The notes under the pieces were generated by a model. It ran no database searches. It was not told where the DNA came from and was given only the letters and a program-made list of their open reading frames with translations. The position numbers were made by a program, and so were the translations under genes. DNA of 64,000 nt from Candidatus Uabimicrobium amorphum (lineage in GTDB: Bacteria > Planctomycetota > Uabimicrobiia > Uabimicrobiales > Uabimicrobiaceae), in NCBI RefSeq assembly GCF_009002475.1, contig NZ_AP019860.1, forward strand, positions 6,214,501-6,278,500, in the 5' to 3' direction. Positions 19,210 through 28,399 of the stretch are shown piece after piece. The number at the start of each line of letters is the position of its first letter. Positions within the stretch are counted from its first letter, which is position 1.

Positions 19210-22200
19210 CTACGACAGCGTTTTTTCATGTTCATATAAATCCTGATCTTTTAGCGCGAGAATAAGAGCTGGCACTGCTTCTTCAGCTTTTTCTCCTATT
19301 TTTCTCAATGCCACCATCGCAAGGTATCTCAGATTCCCCTCGTCTTTCAATAGAAGAATAAGAGCTTGTACAGCTTTTTTAGCTTTTTTTCCTATATCAC
19401 CCAGTGCCGATACCACAGATTCTCTCACCATCCAATCCTGATCTTTTAGTAGAGGAATGAGAACTGGCACTGCTTCTTCAGCTTTTTCTCCTATTTCTCC
19501 CAGTGCCGATACTGCAGATTCTCTCACATCTTCACTTTGGTCTTCTAGCAAGAGAATAAGAGCTTGTACAGCTTCTTCAGCTTTTTCTCCGATCTTTCCT
19601 AATGCACCTGCTGCAGAACTTCTCACCCTCCAATCCTGATCTTTTAGTAGAGGAATGAGAACTGGCACTGCTTCTTCAGCTTTTTCTCCTATTTCTCCCA
19701 ATGCATCTGCTGCATACCCTCTCACACCATAATCCTGGTCTTTTAATGTGCGAATAAGAGCTGGCGCAGCTTTTTCTCCTATTTTTCCCAATGCATTTAC
19801 TGTATACCTCCTCACTAAGTCGTTTTTGTCTTTCAATAGAAAAATAAGAGCTGTTACAGCTTTTTCAGCTTTTTCTCCTATATCCCCCAGCGCCTCTACT
19901 ACAGATTGTTTCACGTATACATCCTGATCTTTTAGAGCAAGAATAAGAGCTGGCACAGCTTTTTCTCCTATTTTTCCCAATGCATTTACTGTATACCTCC
20001 TCACTAAGTCGTTTTTGTCTTTCAATAGAAAAATAAGAGCTGTTACAGCTTTTTCAGCTTTTTCTCCTATATCACCCAGCGCCTCTACTACAGATTGTTT
20101 CACGTATACATCCTGATCTTTTAGAGCAAGAATAAGAGCTGGCACAGCTTTTTCGGCTTTTTCTCCAATTTTTCCCAATGCACCTGCTGCATATTCTCTC
20201 ACATCTCGGTCCTGGTCTCTTAGGGCAAGAGTTAGGGCAGGTACCACAGCTTTTCCCCCTATGTTTCCCAATACTTTTGTTACAGTTTTTCTCATATCTC
20301 GGTCCTGGTCTCTTAGGGCAAGAGTTAGAGTGGGGACCACAGCTTTCTCTCCTATTCCGCCCAATGTCAATTTTGCAGAAAATCTGACATTCTCATCCTG
20401 ATCTTTTAGAGCAAGAATGAGAGCAGGTACTACAGCTTTTCCCCCTATGTTTCCCAATGCTTTTATTACAGTTGTTCTTACATTAATGAGATCATCTTCA
20501 AGTAAAGGGGTTAGATATTTTACTGTCAAGCGGGCCTTTTGTCCTATCCCTCCTAGGGCTTCTGCTGCCGACTTTCTCACCTCACTATTCCTATCCTGTA
20601 AGAGAGAGACAATATCATCTATTGCTTGCTCAGCTTTCTCTCCTATTTTTCCCAGCACATGAGCAGCAGAGCTTCTTACATTTTTATGTGGATCTTGTAA
20701 TAGAGGGATAAGATATGGCACTGCAGAATGCGCTTTTTCTCCCATTTCTCCCAGTGTATTAGCTACGGAACTTCTCACATTTTCATTTTCATGTTTTAAC
20801 AACTCTAAAAGAATTGTAATTGTAGAATACTCCGTGACTGTTTCCTTAGAAGTAAGAATATCAATAGCGCTTTGTTTATCGAAGCGATCTCTCTGATCTA
20901 TAGAAAGAAAAAAATGAGCGATAAAAGGTTCTTTTTTATCTAACCTAGCTATAACTGAAGCGGCTTTAGAACGTATGTCTTCCTTTTGGTTGACATCGAT
21001 CATAGTTTGGTAGATATCATTAAAGTTTTCTTCTGCTAAAATTGGGATAAAAAAATCTTGATCCTGTGTATTTAGTTTATCGATTAATTTAAAGAACGAA
21101 ACTTTTTCCCAAGTGAGAAAAGCAAATAGTAATTTTTTCGATATTCGGTTTTTGCTTTTATCTCTCTTTAATTCTTTTACAATGGCTAAAAACGCTTTTT
21201 CTCCGATTTTTTCTAAATCTTTTGCGATATCTTCTTTAACATTTTTATTTTCTTCTTTGAGTAGTCGAAGAAGAGTTTCCATGTCTTTGCCTTTTTCTTT
21301 GAGATACTTTAAAACTTCTTCTCTGAGATATTGATCTCTTATGCCAAAATATTTTTTAAATACCTCAAAATGTTTTGAACAATCACTATCTTTAAGTTCA
21401 TCTTTTAATAAATCAAATGCTCTCTTGCGCTCAGGATCATCTGTTTTTGACAAAAACAGATGCATACGATTTTCATAAAGCTTCAACTCTTCTATTCCAG
21501 TATTTATCAACCAGTGATATTCCTTAACTATCTGGTGGTATATCTGTGCTTGACTTTGAAATTTTTTACTGATCATTTTTTGAAGTTCTTGTAATTTATC
21601 TACTTTATTCTGTATACGTTTTGGCTTAGCTTTGTCTTTCGATGATTTTTCCCATTTTAACTTTAGTCTATTACTGTATCCCTTAAGAATATCAATAGCT
21701 TTCTCATCTGCATAAAAATGTAATGCCCCCAAACAATCAACTACTTCATATAAGTCTGCTTCATCTTGCTTCTGATTTTTGAGAGAAAAGAAGCTTTCTA
21801 AATCTATTACTTTTCGTTCTTTATTTTGATAAGAAAAATACTTTGTCAATACAGATACAATATCGTCAAATTCCTTTATTTCTCGAACATGTTTTTGAGC
21901 TTTCTCCTGGATAAACTTCAAGGCAGTTTTACGAGGAAGAAGTTCTTCATCTTCTAATAATTTTGCAATGTGAGGTAGAGCACTTTTTGTTAGAGAGATT
22001 TGGTCTTGTTCAGGATAATCATTGATAAACTTACCTAATGCTTCACATCCTGAACTACGAAAGTCAGCGTAAACTTTGTCGCTGAGATACAAAGGAGCCA
22101 AAAGTTTTGGGTTGAGAACTTTATACGCAGGAAAAAACATAAAGTCACCATCGCCTCCCAGACTACCATAGCGTGGTGTTTGTTTAGCGTTTAAGCGTTT

Positions 22201-23427
22201 GTCGTTGGTGAGGTTAGTCATCATGTAGTAACCTAAGTCAGAAGTCAAAACTATACCATCATCTCGCCCAACTAATCCTTTCAATGCTTGTAAGAACACA
22301 GCAGAAAAAGGAGAGTGGCCACTTGTATCTGTGAGTTGTGCGTACTTTGCAGAAGTGCTTAGTTTATCAGCAACTACCTCGTTCCCTGTTCCTGCACTAA
22401 TTACCTGAAAAGATCTACGCGCAAAAAGTCTATCTATGTTTTCTCCTGTACCAAATTGGAAAGTCGCGTTGTTGTAACCTTGGAGTTTTGGTTTGTACTT
22501 GTCTTGGAGAAGAGATCCTCCAAAACAACAGTCGAGAACCATCAAAGTGTGCTTGGCGTTTTTTTGTGAAAGATCTTTTGCTACTTTTGTTAGCGAAATA
22601 TAACCATTTTCATTTTTGTTTTCTGGGGTTGCAACGATGTTGCCGGGTACACCATGCCCTGCATAAAACAAAAATATAGCATCGTTAGAACCTACTTTAG
22701 AAAAGGTTTGGTATAAAAATTCTTTGATTACTTTTTTGGTAATGAGCGGATTGACAACGATAGTTGTATTGTTATATTTCGTTGTATAAGTTTTTCCATA
22801 AGGAGTAAATTTACTTTGTGTTTTCTCTTTTAGTTCATTTTGGGGATAGACATTTGCAGGGATTGTATCGCAAAGATACACCACATTCTCAAATCCATAA
22901 CGATTGCTCAAAACAGATGCGACTTCACCAGCGTCGTAGTTTGGTCCATCTAACTCAGGATAGTATTTATTGTATTTGTTGATGCCGATAACTAGTGCAT
23001 GGCGTTTACCATAGCGCAAACGCTGTCGAAAGTCGCTACTAACACCGAGGATATTCAGGCCACCGAGGTTTTTGGATACTCGCGATGCCAGGGAACGCTT
23101 TGTTGTTGTTTTTTGGAATTTCTTTTGTAAAGTTTGTGGTGGCAAATATCGTTTGATAATATCTAGTGCATATTCAATCGCTTTTTTGTTTTCATCATTT
23201 GCTTTTGCCAGTAATTTTTGCAAATCCGATTGAACAGAGATAGCATTCGTACCCATTTTTTCTAATTCAAACAATGCCAAAAGATGTGAACGTGCATCTT
23301 TTAATTGTAATTGTTGTAATATTTTGTTTAGTCGTTTGTTTAAATTATCGTCTTCTGATTGCGCAAAAGTTAAACAAAATAACATAAACAGAATTACCAC
23401 ATATGGCAAATATTTTCGTTTCATCAT
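19210..23427 (-). CDS. Secreted caspase-like (C14) peptidase with HEAT repeats, N-terminal part of a frameshifted gene
   Basis: Signal peptide (KYLPYVVILFMLFCLTFAQ), a helical stretch, then a caspase-like domain with His258 (YAGHG) and Cys301 (LDCCFGG). A linker region follows from about 440 to 850, then about 16 HEAT units. The protein is parallel in order and sequence to 1065-7418. The frame ends abnormally (YEHEKTLS-stop) within a HEAT unit, and the rest lies in another frame at 16391-19204. The start is set at ATG 23427 because GGTGAGG lies 6 bases upstream; the longer frame would begin with GTG inside that site. If translated as is, the product has a full protease domain but lacks the second half of the solenoid and the C-terminal module. 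Confidence 0.88.
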   Translation of the reverse strand: MMKRKYLPYVVILFMLFCLTFAQSEDDNLNKRLNKILQQLQLKDARSHLLALFELEKMGTNAISVQSDLQKLLAKANDENKKAIEYALDIIKRYLPPQTLQKKFQKTTTKRSLASRVSKNLGGLNILGVSSDFRQRLRYGKRHALVIGINKYNKYYPELDGPNYDAGEVASVLSNRYGFENVVYLCDTIPANVYPQNELKEKTQSKFTPYGKTYTTKYNNTTIVVNPLITKKVIKEFLYQTFSKVGSNDAIFLFYAGHGVPGNIVATPENKNENGYISLTKVAKDLSQKNAKHTLMVLDCCFGGSLLQDKYKPKLQGYNNATFQFGTGENIDRLFARRSFQVISAGTGNEVVADKLSTSAKYAQLTDTSGHSPFSAVFLQALKGLVGRDDGIVLTSDLGYYMMTNLTNDKRLNAKQTPRYGSLGGDGDFMFFPAYKVLNPKLLAPLYLSDKVYADFRSSGCEALGKFINDYPEQDQISLTKSALPHIAKLLEDEELLPRKTALKFIQEKAQKHVREIKEFDDIVSVLTKYFSYQNKERKVIDLESFFSLKNQKQDEADLYEVVDCLGALHFYADEKAIDILKGYSNRLKLKWEKSSKDKAKPKRIQNKVDKLQELQKMISKKFQSQAQIYHQIVKEYHWLINTGIEELKLYENRMHLFLSKTDDPERKRAFDLLKDELKDSDCSKHFEVFKKYFGIRDQYLREEVLKYLKEKGKDMETLLRLLKEENKNVKEDIAKDLEKIGEKAFLAIVKELKRDKSKNRISKKLLFAFLTWEKVSFFKLIDKLNTQDQDFFIPILAEENFNDIYQTMIDVNQKEDIRSKAASVIARLDKKEPFIAHFFLSIDQRDRFDKQSAIDILTSKETVTEYSTITILLELLKHENENVRSSVANTLGEMGEKAHSAVPYLIPLLQDPHKNVRSSAAHVLGKIGEKAEQAIDDIVSLLQDRNSEVRKSAAEALGGIGQKARLTVKYLTPLLEDDLINVRTTVIKALGNIGGKAVVPALILALKDQDENVRFSAKLTLGGIGEKAVVPTLTLALRDQDRDMRKTVTKVLGNIGGKAVVPALTLALRDQDRDVREYAAGALGKIGEKAEKAVPALILALKDQDVYVKQSVVEALGDIGEKAEKAVTALIFLLKDKNDLVRRYTVNALGKIGEKAVPALILALKDQDVYVKQSVVEALGDIGEKAEKAVTALIFLLKDKNDLVRRYTVNALGKIGEKAAPALIRTLKDQDYGVRGYAADALGEIGEKAEEAVPVLIPLLKDQDWRVRSSAAGALGKIGEKAEEAVQALILLLEDQSEDVRESAVSALGEIGEKAEEAVPVLIPLLKDQDWMVRESVVSALGDIGKKAKKAVQALILLLKDEGNLRYLAMVALRKIGEKAEEAVPALILALKDQDLYEHEKTLS
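19221..19226 (-). other. A6 homopolymer at the frameshift joining two HEAT-gene halves
   Basis: The coding strand has six A's here (T6 on plus). Seven A's would give one continuous frame from 23427 to 16391. The candidates are a sequencing error, a true inactivating deletion or slippage; the sequence alone cannot choose. Confidence 0.8.
19767..20150. repeat. 189-bp tandem duplication in the HEAT region
   Basis: A 189-bp unit (63 codons, two HEAT repeats, one containing KDQDVYVKQSVVEALGDIG) starts at 19767 and again at 19956, with only a single difference noticed (CCCCCAG against CACCCAG). Confidence 0.88.
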
Positions 23428-23624
23428 GAGAAACCTCACCTAAAAAACACCTCTTCAAAAACATAAAATACCATAGCAAATCTAGGATGATGTTGCAAAC
23501 TTGCTTGATTTTTACCAATGTATTAAACTTTTAGACTTTAAATTTTCCTTTGTGACTAGGTAACAAGAAACTTGTTACCCTTTTATTCTCCTATAGACAA
23601 TCGTCAAATTAGACAACCTTACAG

Positions 23625-23870
23625 TTACAATGTCATTTTATTAATACAGTCAATCTGCGATTTATAATTCATCTTAACCAAACGACGAAGTTGTCTCTCA
23701 GTAACAATTCGTTTGCCCCAATAATCTCCCAAACCAACTACTATCTTCTGCACTTCACCACAAAGTTTTAGCAAATTTAACATCTGAGTCACTCGCGCAC
23801 GAGATGTTCCTAGTTTTTTGGCGAGTTGAGAGTACGAGGTAAGTTTATTTTCGTTGTAAAGGTTTGCCAT
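23625..23870 (-). CDS. Small helix-turn-helix protein, probably N-terminally truncated
   Basis: 81 residues with an evident HTH: SYSQLAKKLGTSRARVTQML, followed by NLLKL. This resembles short HTH proteins or domains found beside site-specific recombinases, which run longer at the N-terminus (inference from memory of the family). No recombinase is found next to it. An IS21-family element begins just beyond its 5' side, so the present gene may be the remnant left after that insertion. DNA binding is likely; whether it is expressed is unclear. Confidence 0.6.
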   Translation of the reverse strand: MANLYNENKLTSYSQLAKKLGTSRARVTQMLNLLKLCGEVQKIVVGLGDYWGKRIVTERQLRRLVKMNYKSQIDCINKMTL

Positions 23871-24102
23871 TCTTTAACAAGGATGATTGGATAGCGGAAA
23901 GTCTTTTTTCTTTAGCTTTGCCGTCTGTTTTTCTTCCGAAAAACTACAAGTAAAAGTTCTGCCTATGGTTGGTGTAAACGGTGTGATAAAAGTCTATGAG
24001 TAAATAGGAAACGGCAGAGGAATGTTCTCCCCTCATTTACTCCATTTTGGTAAGTTGGAGTTTCAACAAATAATTCCAAGTTTATCGAATGGAGGGGAGA
24101 AG

Positions 24103-25632
24103 ATGATAAAAATGGATATGTACGGTTATATCCGATTTGCTCATGGCAAGCTCGGAAAAAGTATCAACAGTATTCATCGAGAAACAAAAAAAGCACGAGA
24201 AACAATACGTAAAGCGATCAAAGGAATCGAACCAAAGTATCGTTTAACAAAGCCCAGAAGAAAATGGGTAATGGGACCTTACATGGAGATAATAACGAAG
24301 TGGTTAGAAGAAGATAAAAAGGTCCCAGTAAAACAAAGACATACAGCAAAAAAGATATATGACCGGCTGGTAGAGGAGTACAGCTTCAAAGGAGCAGAAA
24401 GAACAGTACGAAGTGCTGTAAGAGAAGTAAAAGAAAAGATAGGGATATTAAACAACGAATCGTTCATCCCTTCAGATCCAGAGAAAAGGCACGGGAGTGA
24501 AGTCGACTGGGGCGAAGCATACGTAGATATAAAAGGGAGCAGAGTAAAAGTATATATGTTCTGTATGCGCGCTAAATACTCTGGGAAAATATTCGTAAAA
24601 CTGTATCCAACAATGGCACAAGAATGTTTCTTCAACGGTCATATCGAAGCGTTTGCATACTATGGCGGAGTATTCGACGAATTAGTATATGACAACTTAA
24701 AAGCAGCAGTACAAAAAGTACTGAGAGGTAGACAAAGAATAGAGCAACAATCATTCATATCATTCCGTTCATACTACTGTTTTTCTCCACAGTTTTGTAG
24801 CCCTGCAAAGGGCAATGAAAAAGGGGGCGTTGAGCAGTTAGTCAAATACGCCAGACGTAACTTTGTAACTCCAATACCAGAGTGCAACTCCTTAGAAGAA
24901 ATAAATAATAAATTGTTAGAACAGTGCCTGGCGCATATCATGCGCCAGAAGAATAAAGAAAAAATAACGATAGGAGAGAAGTTCCAACAGGAGAAATCAA
25001 GGCTATTAAAGCTACCACACAGCCCTTACAACAACTACAAGCTAATCGAAAAACGAGTAGATAAATACCAGACAATAACGGTAGACCATAACAAATACTC
25101 TGCACCGTACGATTATGTAAATAAAAATGTAGTAGTTGAACTTGGTTTAAGCGACGTAAGAATCACCTACCAAAGCAAGTTGATAGCGAGGCATCAGAGA
25201 GTTTACCATCGTGGTTACTGGCAGCTAGATCCCTGGCATTACATGGAAATGTTGCGCAAAAAATCGCGAGCTTTTAAAAGCTCCAGGATACTAACAACTA
25301 TCGAAGAAAAATGGAGTCCTGTAGTAAAAGAACTCTGGAATCAACAGAGACTGAAATACGGCGATGAAAAAGGAACAAAAGAGTTCATCGATAGCCTTCT
25401 GTTGTTTAAAAATAAAGACTACGGAGACATGATTAGTGTTATAGAACTTGCAATAGAAAACAATACTTTTTGCAAAGCAAGTATACAAAATCTTTATGAT
25501 GCTCTTACAGAAAAAGAAATAGTAGCAGGAGAAGCTTCTGTCGACCATATCAAAGCGATAAAAGAATTCGACCTTCCACAACCAGATGTTAACAAGTTTG
25601 ATCAACTGATGGAGGGACAAAATGCCAACTAA
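24103..25632 (+). CDS. istA: IS21-family transposase IstA
   Basis: A transposase with an N-terminal HTH region (MYGYIRFAHGKLGKSINSIH) and an rve-type DDE core. The acidic residues are visible in EVDWGEAYV, ELVYDNLKAAV and KGGVEQLVKYARRNF. The start is set at 24103: GGAGGGGAGAAG directly precedes this ATG and MIKMDMYGYIR is a typical IstA beginning; the frame extends 27 codons further upstream without support. It overlaps istB by 11 bases, as usual in IS21. Length (about 509 residues) fits the family and no disruption is seen. Confidence 0.94.
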   Translation: MIKMDMYGYIRFAHGKLGKSINSIHRETKKARETIRKAIKGIEPKYRLTKPRRKWVMGPYMEIITKWLEEDKKVPVKQRHTAKKIYDRLVEEYSFKGAERTVRSAVREVKEKIGILNNESFIPSDPEKRHGSEVDWGEAYVDIKGSRVKVYMFCMRAKYSGKIFVKLYPTMAQECFFNGHIEAFAYYGGVFDELVYDNLKAAVQKVLRGRQRIEQQSFISFRSYYCFSPQFCSPAKGNEKGGVEQLVKYARRNFVTPIPECNSLEEINNKLLEQCLAHIMRQKNKEKITIGEKFQQEKSRLLKLPHSPYNNYKLIEKRVDKYQTITVDHNKYSAPYDYVNKNVVVELGLSDVRITYQSKLIARHQRVYHRGYWQLDPWHYMEMLRKKSRAFKSSRILTTIEEKWSPVVKELWNQQRLKYGDEKGTKEFIDSLLLFKNKDYGDMISVIELAIENNTFCKASIQNLYDALTEKEIVAGEASVDHIKAIKEFDLPQPDVNKFDQLMEGQNAN

Positions 25633-26314
25633 AACGAATCTTCAAGTTTTACTCAGAGAGCTGAAGTTAAAGGCGTTCCAAGAAAATTATGAACAATACA
25701 TCTCTGGTAAAGTTAACCTTGAAAAAACCTTGTTAAAACTCTGCCAGTTAGAACGAGAAAAAAGGTTCAGTGCTAAAGTAAAACGACGAATAAAAGCAGC
25801 GACGTTTCCAAAAGTAAAAACTCAATCAATGCTTGACTACAAAAAAGCTCCAAAGTTACCAAAACAAAAAGTACAGGAGCTGTTTACTACTGAATTTATC
25901 AAGCAAAAGGAAAACGTTGTTCTTGTTGGCGATAGTGGAGGAGGAAAGACTCATCTAGCGATAGCCCTTGGTATCGAAGCTTGTCAGAAAGATATCTCTG
26001 TTAAGTTTTACACTGCAAGCCAGCTAGTTAACAAACTTCTGTCTGAATATAAAGAGGGACGAATCGAAAAGTTTATGATGAAACTTCGGAAATACGGACT
26101 TCTCATCATCGATGAACTGGGATATGTTCCCTTCTCAAAGAAAGGTGCAGAACTACTCTTCCAGGTGTTCTCTGACCGCTACGAAGCTGGATCTATCGTT
26201 GTTACCAGTAACTTGAACTTCAGTGAATGGACACAGGTGTTTATCGACAAGAAAATGACAACTGCTTTACTTGATCGACTTACACATAATGCAACCATCA
26301 TCAAGTATAACTGA
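25622..26314 (+). CDS. istB: IS21-family helper ATPase IstB
   Basis: A 230-residue AAA+ ATPase that acts with IstA in target selection. Walker A is GDSGGGKTH and Walker B is LLIIDELGYVP. The N-terminal helical part (LLRELKLKAFQENYEQ) is typical. Translationally coupled to istA by overlap, with GGAGGG just before its ATG. Slightly shorter than many IstB proteins (about 250) but with all core motifs. Confidence 0.94.
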   Translation: MPTKTNLQVLLRELKLKAFQENYEQYISGKVNLEKTLLKLCQLEREKRFSAKVKRRIKAATFPKVKTQSMLDYKKAPKLPKQKVQELFTTEFIKQKENVVLVGDSGGGKTHLAIALGIEACQKDISVKFYTASQLVNKLLSEYKEGRIEKFMMKLRKYGLLIIDELGYVPFSKKGAELLFQVFSDRYEAGSIVVTSNLNFSEWTQVFIDKKMTTALLDRLTHNATIIKYN

Positions 26315-26360
26315 GGTAGTATACGCTTTAAACAAGCAATGAAGGGAAATAAAAAGAAGT

Positions 26361-26552
26361 AATTTTTGCGACCGTAAGGCTAATTACGTAGTCTCTTCGC
26401 TTATCAAACAACTCGCCTGCCTGCTTGCAGCGGGACGTAAACTTAGTCATGTTGTTTGCTGAAGCTACGAGCCAACTACATTACCTTACTCATCTTAAAA
26501 CTTATGTTATCCTGTCTTCTCCCCACCTCCTGGGAAAATGAAGGAGGTGGGG
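26361..26552. other. Structured non-coding 3' part of the IS21 element
   Basis: No gene lies between istB and the kinase at 26664. The stretch is more GC-rich than its surroundings. It contains a long interrupted inverted pairing (GTAG..CTTC..AAACAAC at 26388-26412 against GTTGTTTGCTGAAGCTAC at 26451-26468) and a perfect 10-bp stem CCCCACCTCC / GGAGGTGGGG (26521-26552, 12-base loop). The stem could be a terminator for istAB or part of the transposon end; no T tract follows. The remaining sequence to 26663 shows nothing else. Confidence 0.5.
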
Positions 26553-26663
26553 ATGAAGGGAAATGGGTATTTTTTTGTAAATTTTTGACGGTGTAGAACA
26601 TTAAAAAGCCACGACCAAAGATTTTTAACTTGCCGTTACCAATAGTCGTATACGCGACTATTA

Positions 26664-28370
26664 CTAGCGTTTTTTTATACTTGCTACTTTTATAAGAGTT
26701 ATAATTATTGCTATAAAAATAGACACTTCAAACACAGGTGACGGAATCCACTTGGAAAAAAATATGAATGCATGAAAAAAAACGACAAAGAGTATGCAAG
26801 CTCCAATAATAGAAATCGTAACGGAAAGCACACCATGAGTATGGTGATTTATTTTTGAGTATACATCGCGTTTATCTCGGGCTATTTTTTCATACAATTC
26901 ACTTATTTCTTCTTTGTTTTTTTGAGTTGTATCTAATTCATCTAATTTTTCTAGCTGCGACAAAGCAAGATTTGTATCTGCATTTTGAAATGCAAAATTC
27001 GCGTATTCTAGTCGCGCGGTAATCTCTCCTTGTATTGCTTCGACATTCTCTTGCCAAATTTCACTGGCGTTTTTAAAACCAAAAATACTTTCAATAAACA
27101 TATCATAAAGATGAGCTTTCAATTTCTCTTTCTGTTTCTCTTGTCTTTTGGTAAAGAATGACTTTTTCTTGGTTTTGACTATCTCTGAGTTTAGATTTTT
27201 CATGCGTTCTAAGCAGTTGTCGAGATTGCTTTTTGCTTCATCACTTATTACGACACTTTCTTGGTTCGATAAAAAACTTTCTATCTCCATCTGAAATTCA
27301 TCGACAGTTTGGTATCGTAGATGCGTATGCTTTGCCATGGCACGCTGGCATGTGTTTATTAAATTTTGAGGATTTTTACCATCAAATTTTGGCAGTGTAC
27401 CACTCTGCGCTTCGAGCAATGTGTTCCATAAATTTTTGTTTTTGCGCGGAGCGCTTTTGTGCAAAATTTCATATAAGATTGCTCCTAAAAGATATATATC
27501 TGTTGTTGTTGATATATCTTTACCTCTTCCTTCGGCTAATTCAGGAGGCATATAACAAGGTGTTCCCATTGGTTCGCAAATGGAATCTTTGTAAAGGATA
27601 CTAACCTTTTTTACATCGTTATCTACACTAACCGCAATGCCCCAACCGATAACAAGGACTTCACCGTAATTTCCTATTAACACATTTTCAGGCTTCAAAT
27701 CACAATGAACAATTCCTTTACTATGTGCATATCGAACTGCGTTGCACACTTTTGTTAAAATACGAATATGAGCGCTAAGGTTGTATTGTTTTGATTTGTT
27801 TTTTTGCTCTTCTGTTTGCGGGTGCAACAATTGACTCCATGAGTAGCCTTCCAATAGTTTCATTACAAGTAAAGTCTGCCCCTGGGCGTTTTCTTCGATA
27901 TTGTGGATCGGCAAAATGTTGGGATGTTCAAGATAAGCTGTCACTTGAGCCTCTGTCAGAACTTTGTTGTTATGAGATGTCGAGGGAATTTTTTTGATTG
28001 ACACCTTTCTTTTTAATTTGTTTTGCCATGCCTGAGAGATGACGTCTGTCTGAGCATCGACCTGTTGTATATCCTGATCATTTTTTTGGAAGTTAATATC
28101 CGGAGATTCTAAACATAATGCTGTTGTTTTTTCGTTTGAAAACGTTTCGTCCGTTTGTGCTCCAACAGTCTTTTCTCCAGAAAAAGTTTGGTCAATATTT
28201 TTTATAACTAGAGTATTTTGCTCAGAGAATGTTTGGTGGGTAGGAAAGACTGTTATGTCATTTGAAAACGTCATATCGTTGGGTTTGTAAGTGTGACTTA
28301 TTTTATCGCTGTCTAGTATTTTTTTATCAATAACTTTTGTCCATAGCGATTTAAATTCTAAATCATTCAT
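26664..28370 (-). CDS. Membrane Ser/Thr kinase homologue with pseudokinase features
   Basis: A 568-residue member of the local kinase family. The N-terminus is FKSLWTKVI followed by four TFSxxxT motifs (1-85), then the kinase domain (about 105-375) and two C-terminal membrane segments (about 510-563). Unlike its neighbours, the glycine loop (INRGGMG in the paralogues) is missing: the sequence runs TDVISQAWQNKLKRKVSIKK. The magnesium-binding Asp of the DWG motif is Gly242 (VIGWGIA). Lys126 and the catalytic loop HCDLKPEN (Asp224) remain. Loss of both ATP-binding elements suggests a pseudokinase with a scaffolding or regulatory role, possibly for the active paralogue 29 bp upstream. RBS GAGGT. 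Not a recently dead gene: the frame is fully open. Confidence 0.88.
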   Translation of the reverse strand: MNDLEFKSLWTKVIDKKILDSDKISHTYKPNDMTFSNDITVFPTHQTFSEQNTLVIKNIDQTFSGEKTVGAQTDETFSNEKTTALCLESPDINFQKNDQDIQQVDAQTDVISQAWQNKLKRKVSIKKIPSTSHNNKVLTEAQVTAYLEHPNILPIHNIEENAQGQTLLVMKLLEGYSWSQLLHPQTEEQKNKSKQYNLSAHIRILTKVCNAVRYAHSKGIVHCDLKPENVLIGNYGEVLVIGWGIAVSVDNDVKKVSILYKDSICEPMGTPCYMPPELAEGRGKDISTTTDIYLLGAILYEILHKSAPRKNKNLWNTLLEAQSGTLPKFDGKNPQNLINTCQRAMAKHTHLRYQTVDEFQMEIESFLSNQESVVISDEAKSNLDNCLERMKNLNSEIVKTKKKSFFTKRQEKQKEKLKAHLYDMFIESIFGFKNASEIWQENVEAIQGEITARLEYANFAFQNADTNLALSQLEKLDELDTTQKNKEEISELYEKIARDKRDVYSKINHHTHGVLSVTISIIGACILFVVFFHAFIFFSKWIPSPVFEVSIFIAIIITLIKVASIKKR

Positions 28371-28399
28371 CGTAGACCTCTACCAATTGTAAAAAGCTA

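Larger units (their letters stand above)
23973..26600 (+). mobile_element. IS21-family insertion sequence (ends approximate)
   Basis: Defined by the istA-istB pair. Candidate ends starting TGT are at about 23973 (TGTAAACGGTGTGATAAAAG) and, inverted, about 26600 (TGTTCTACACCGTCAAAAAT). They align only with a gap and several mismatches, and I found no clear target duplication. An alternative is that the ACGGTGT found at both 23978 and 26588 is a 7-bp target duplication, giving an element of 23985-26587. Confidence 0.7.
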
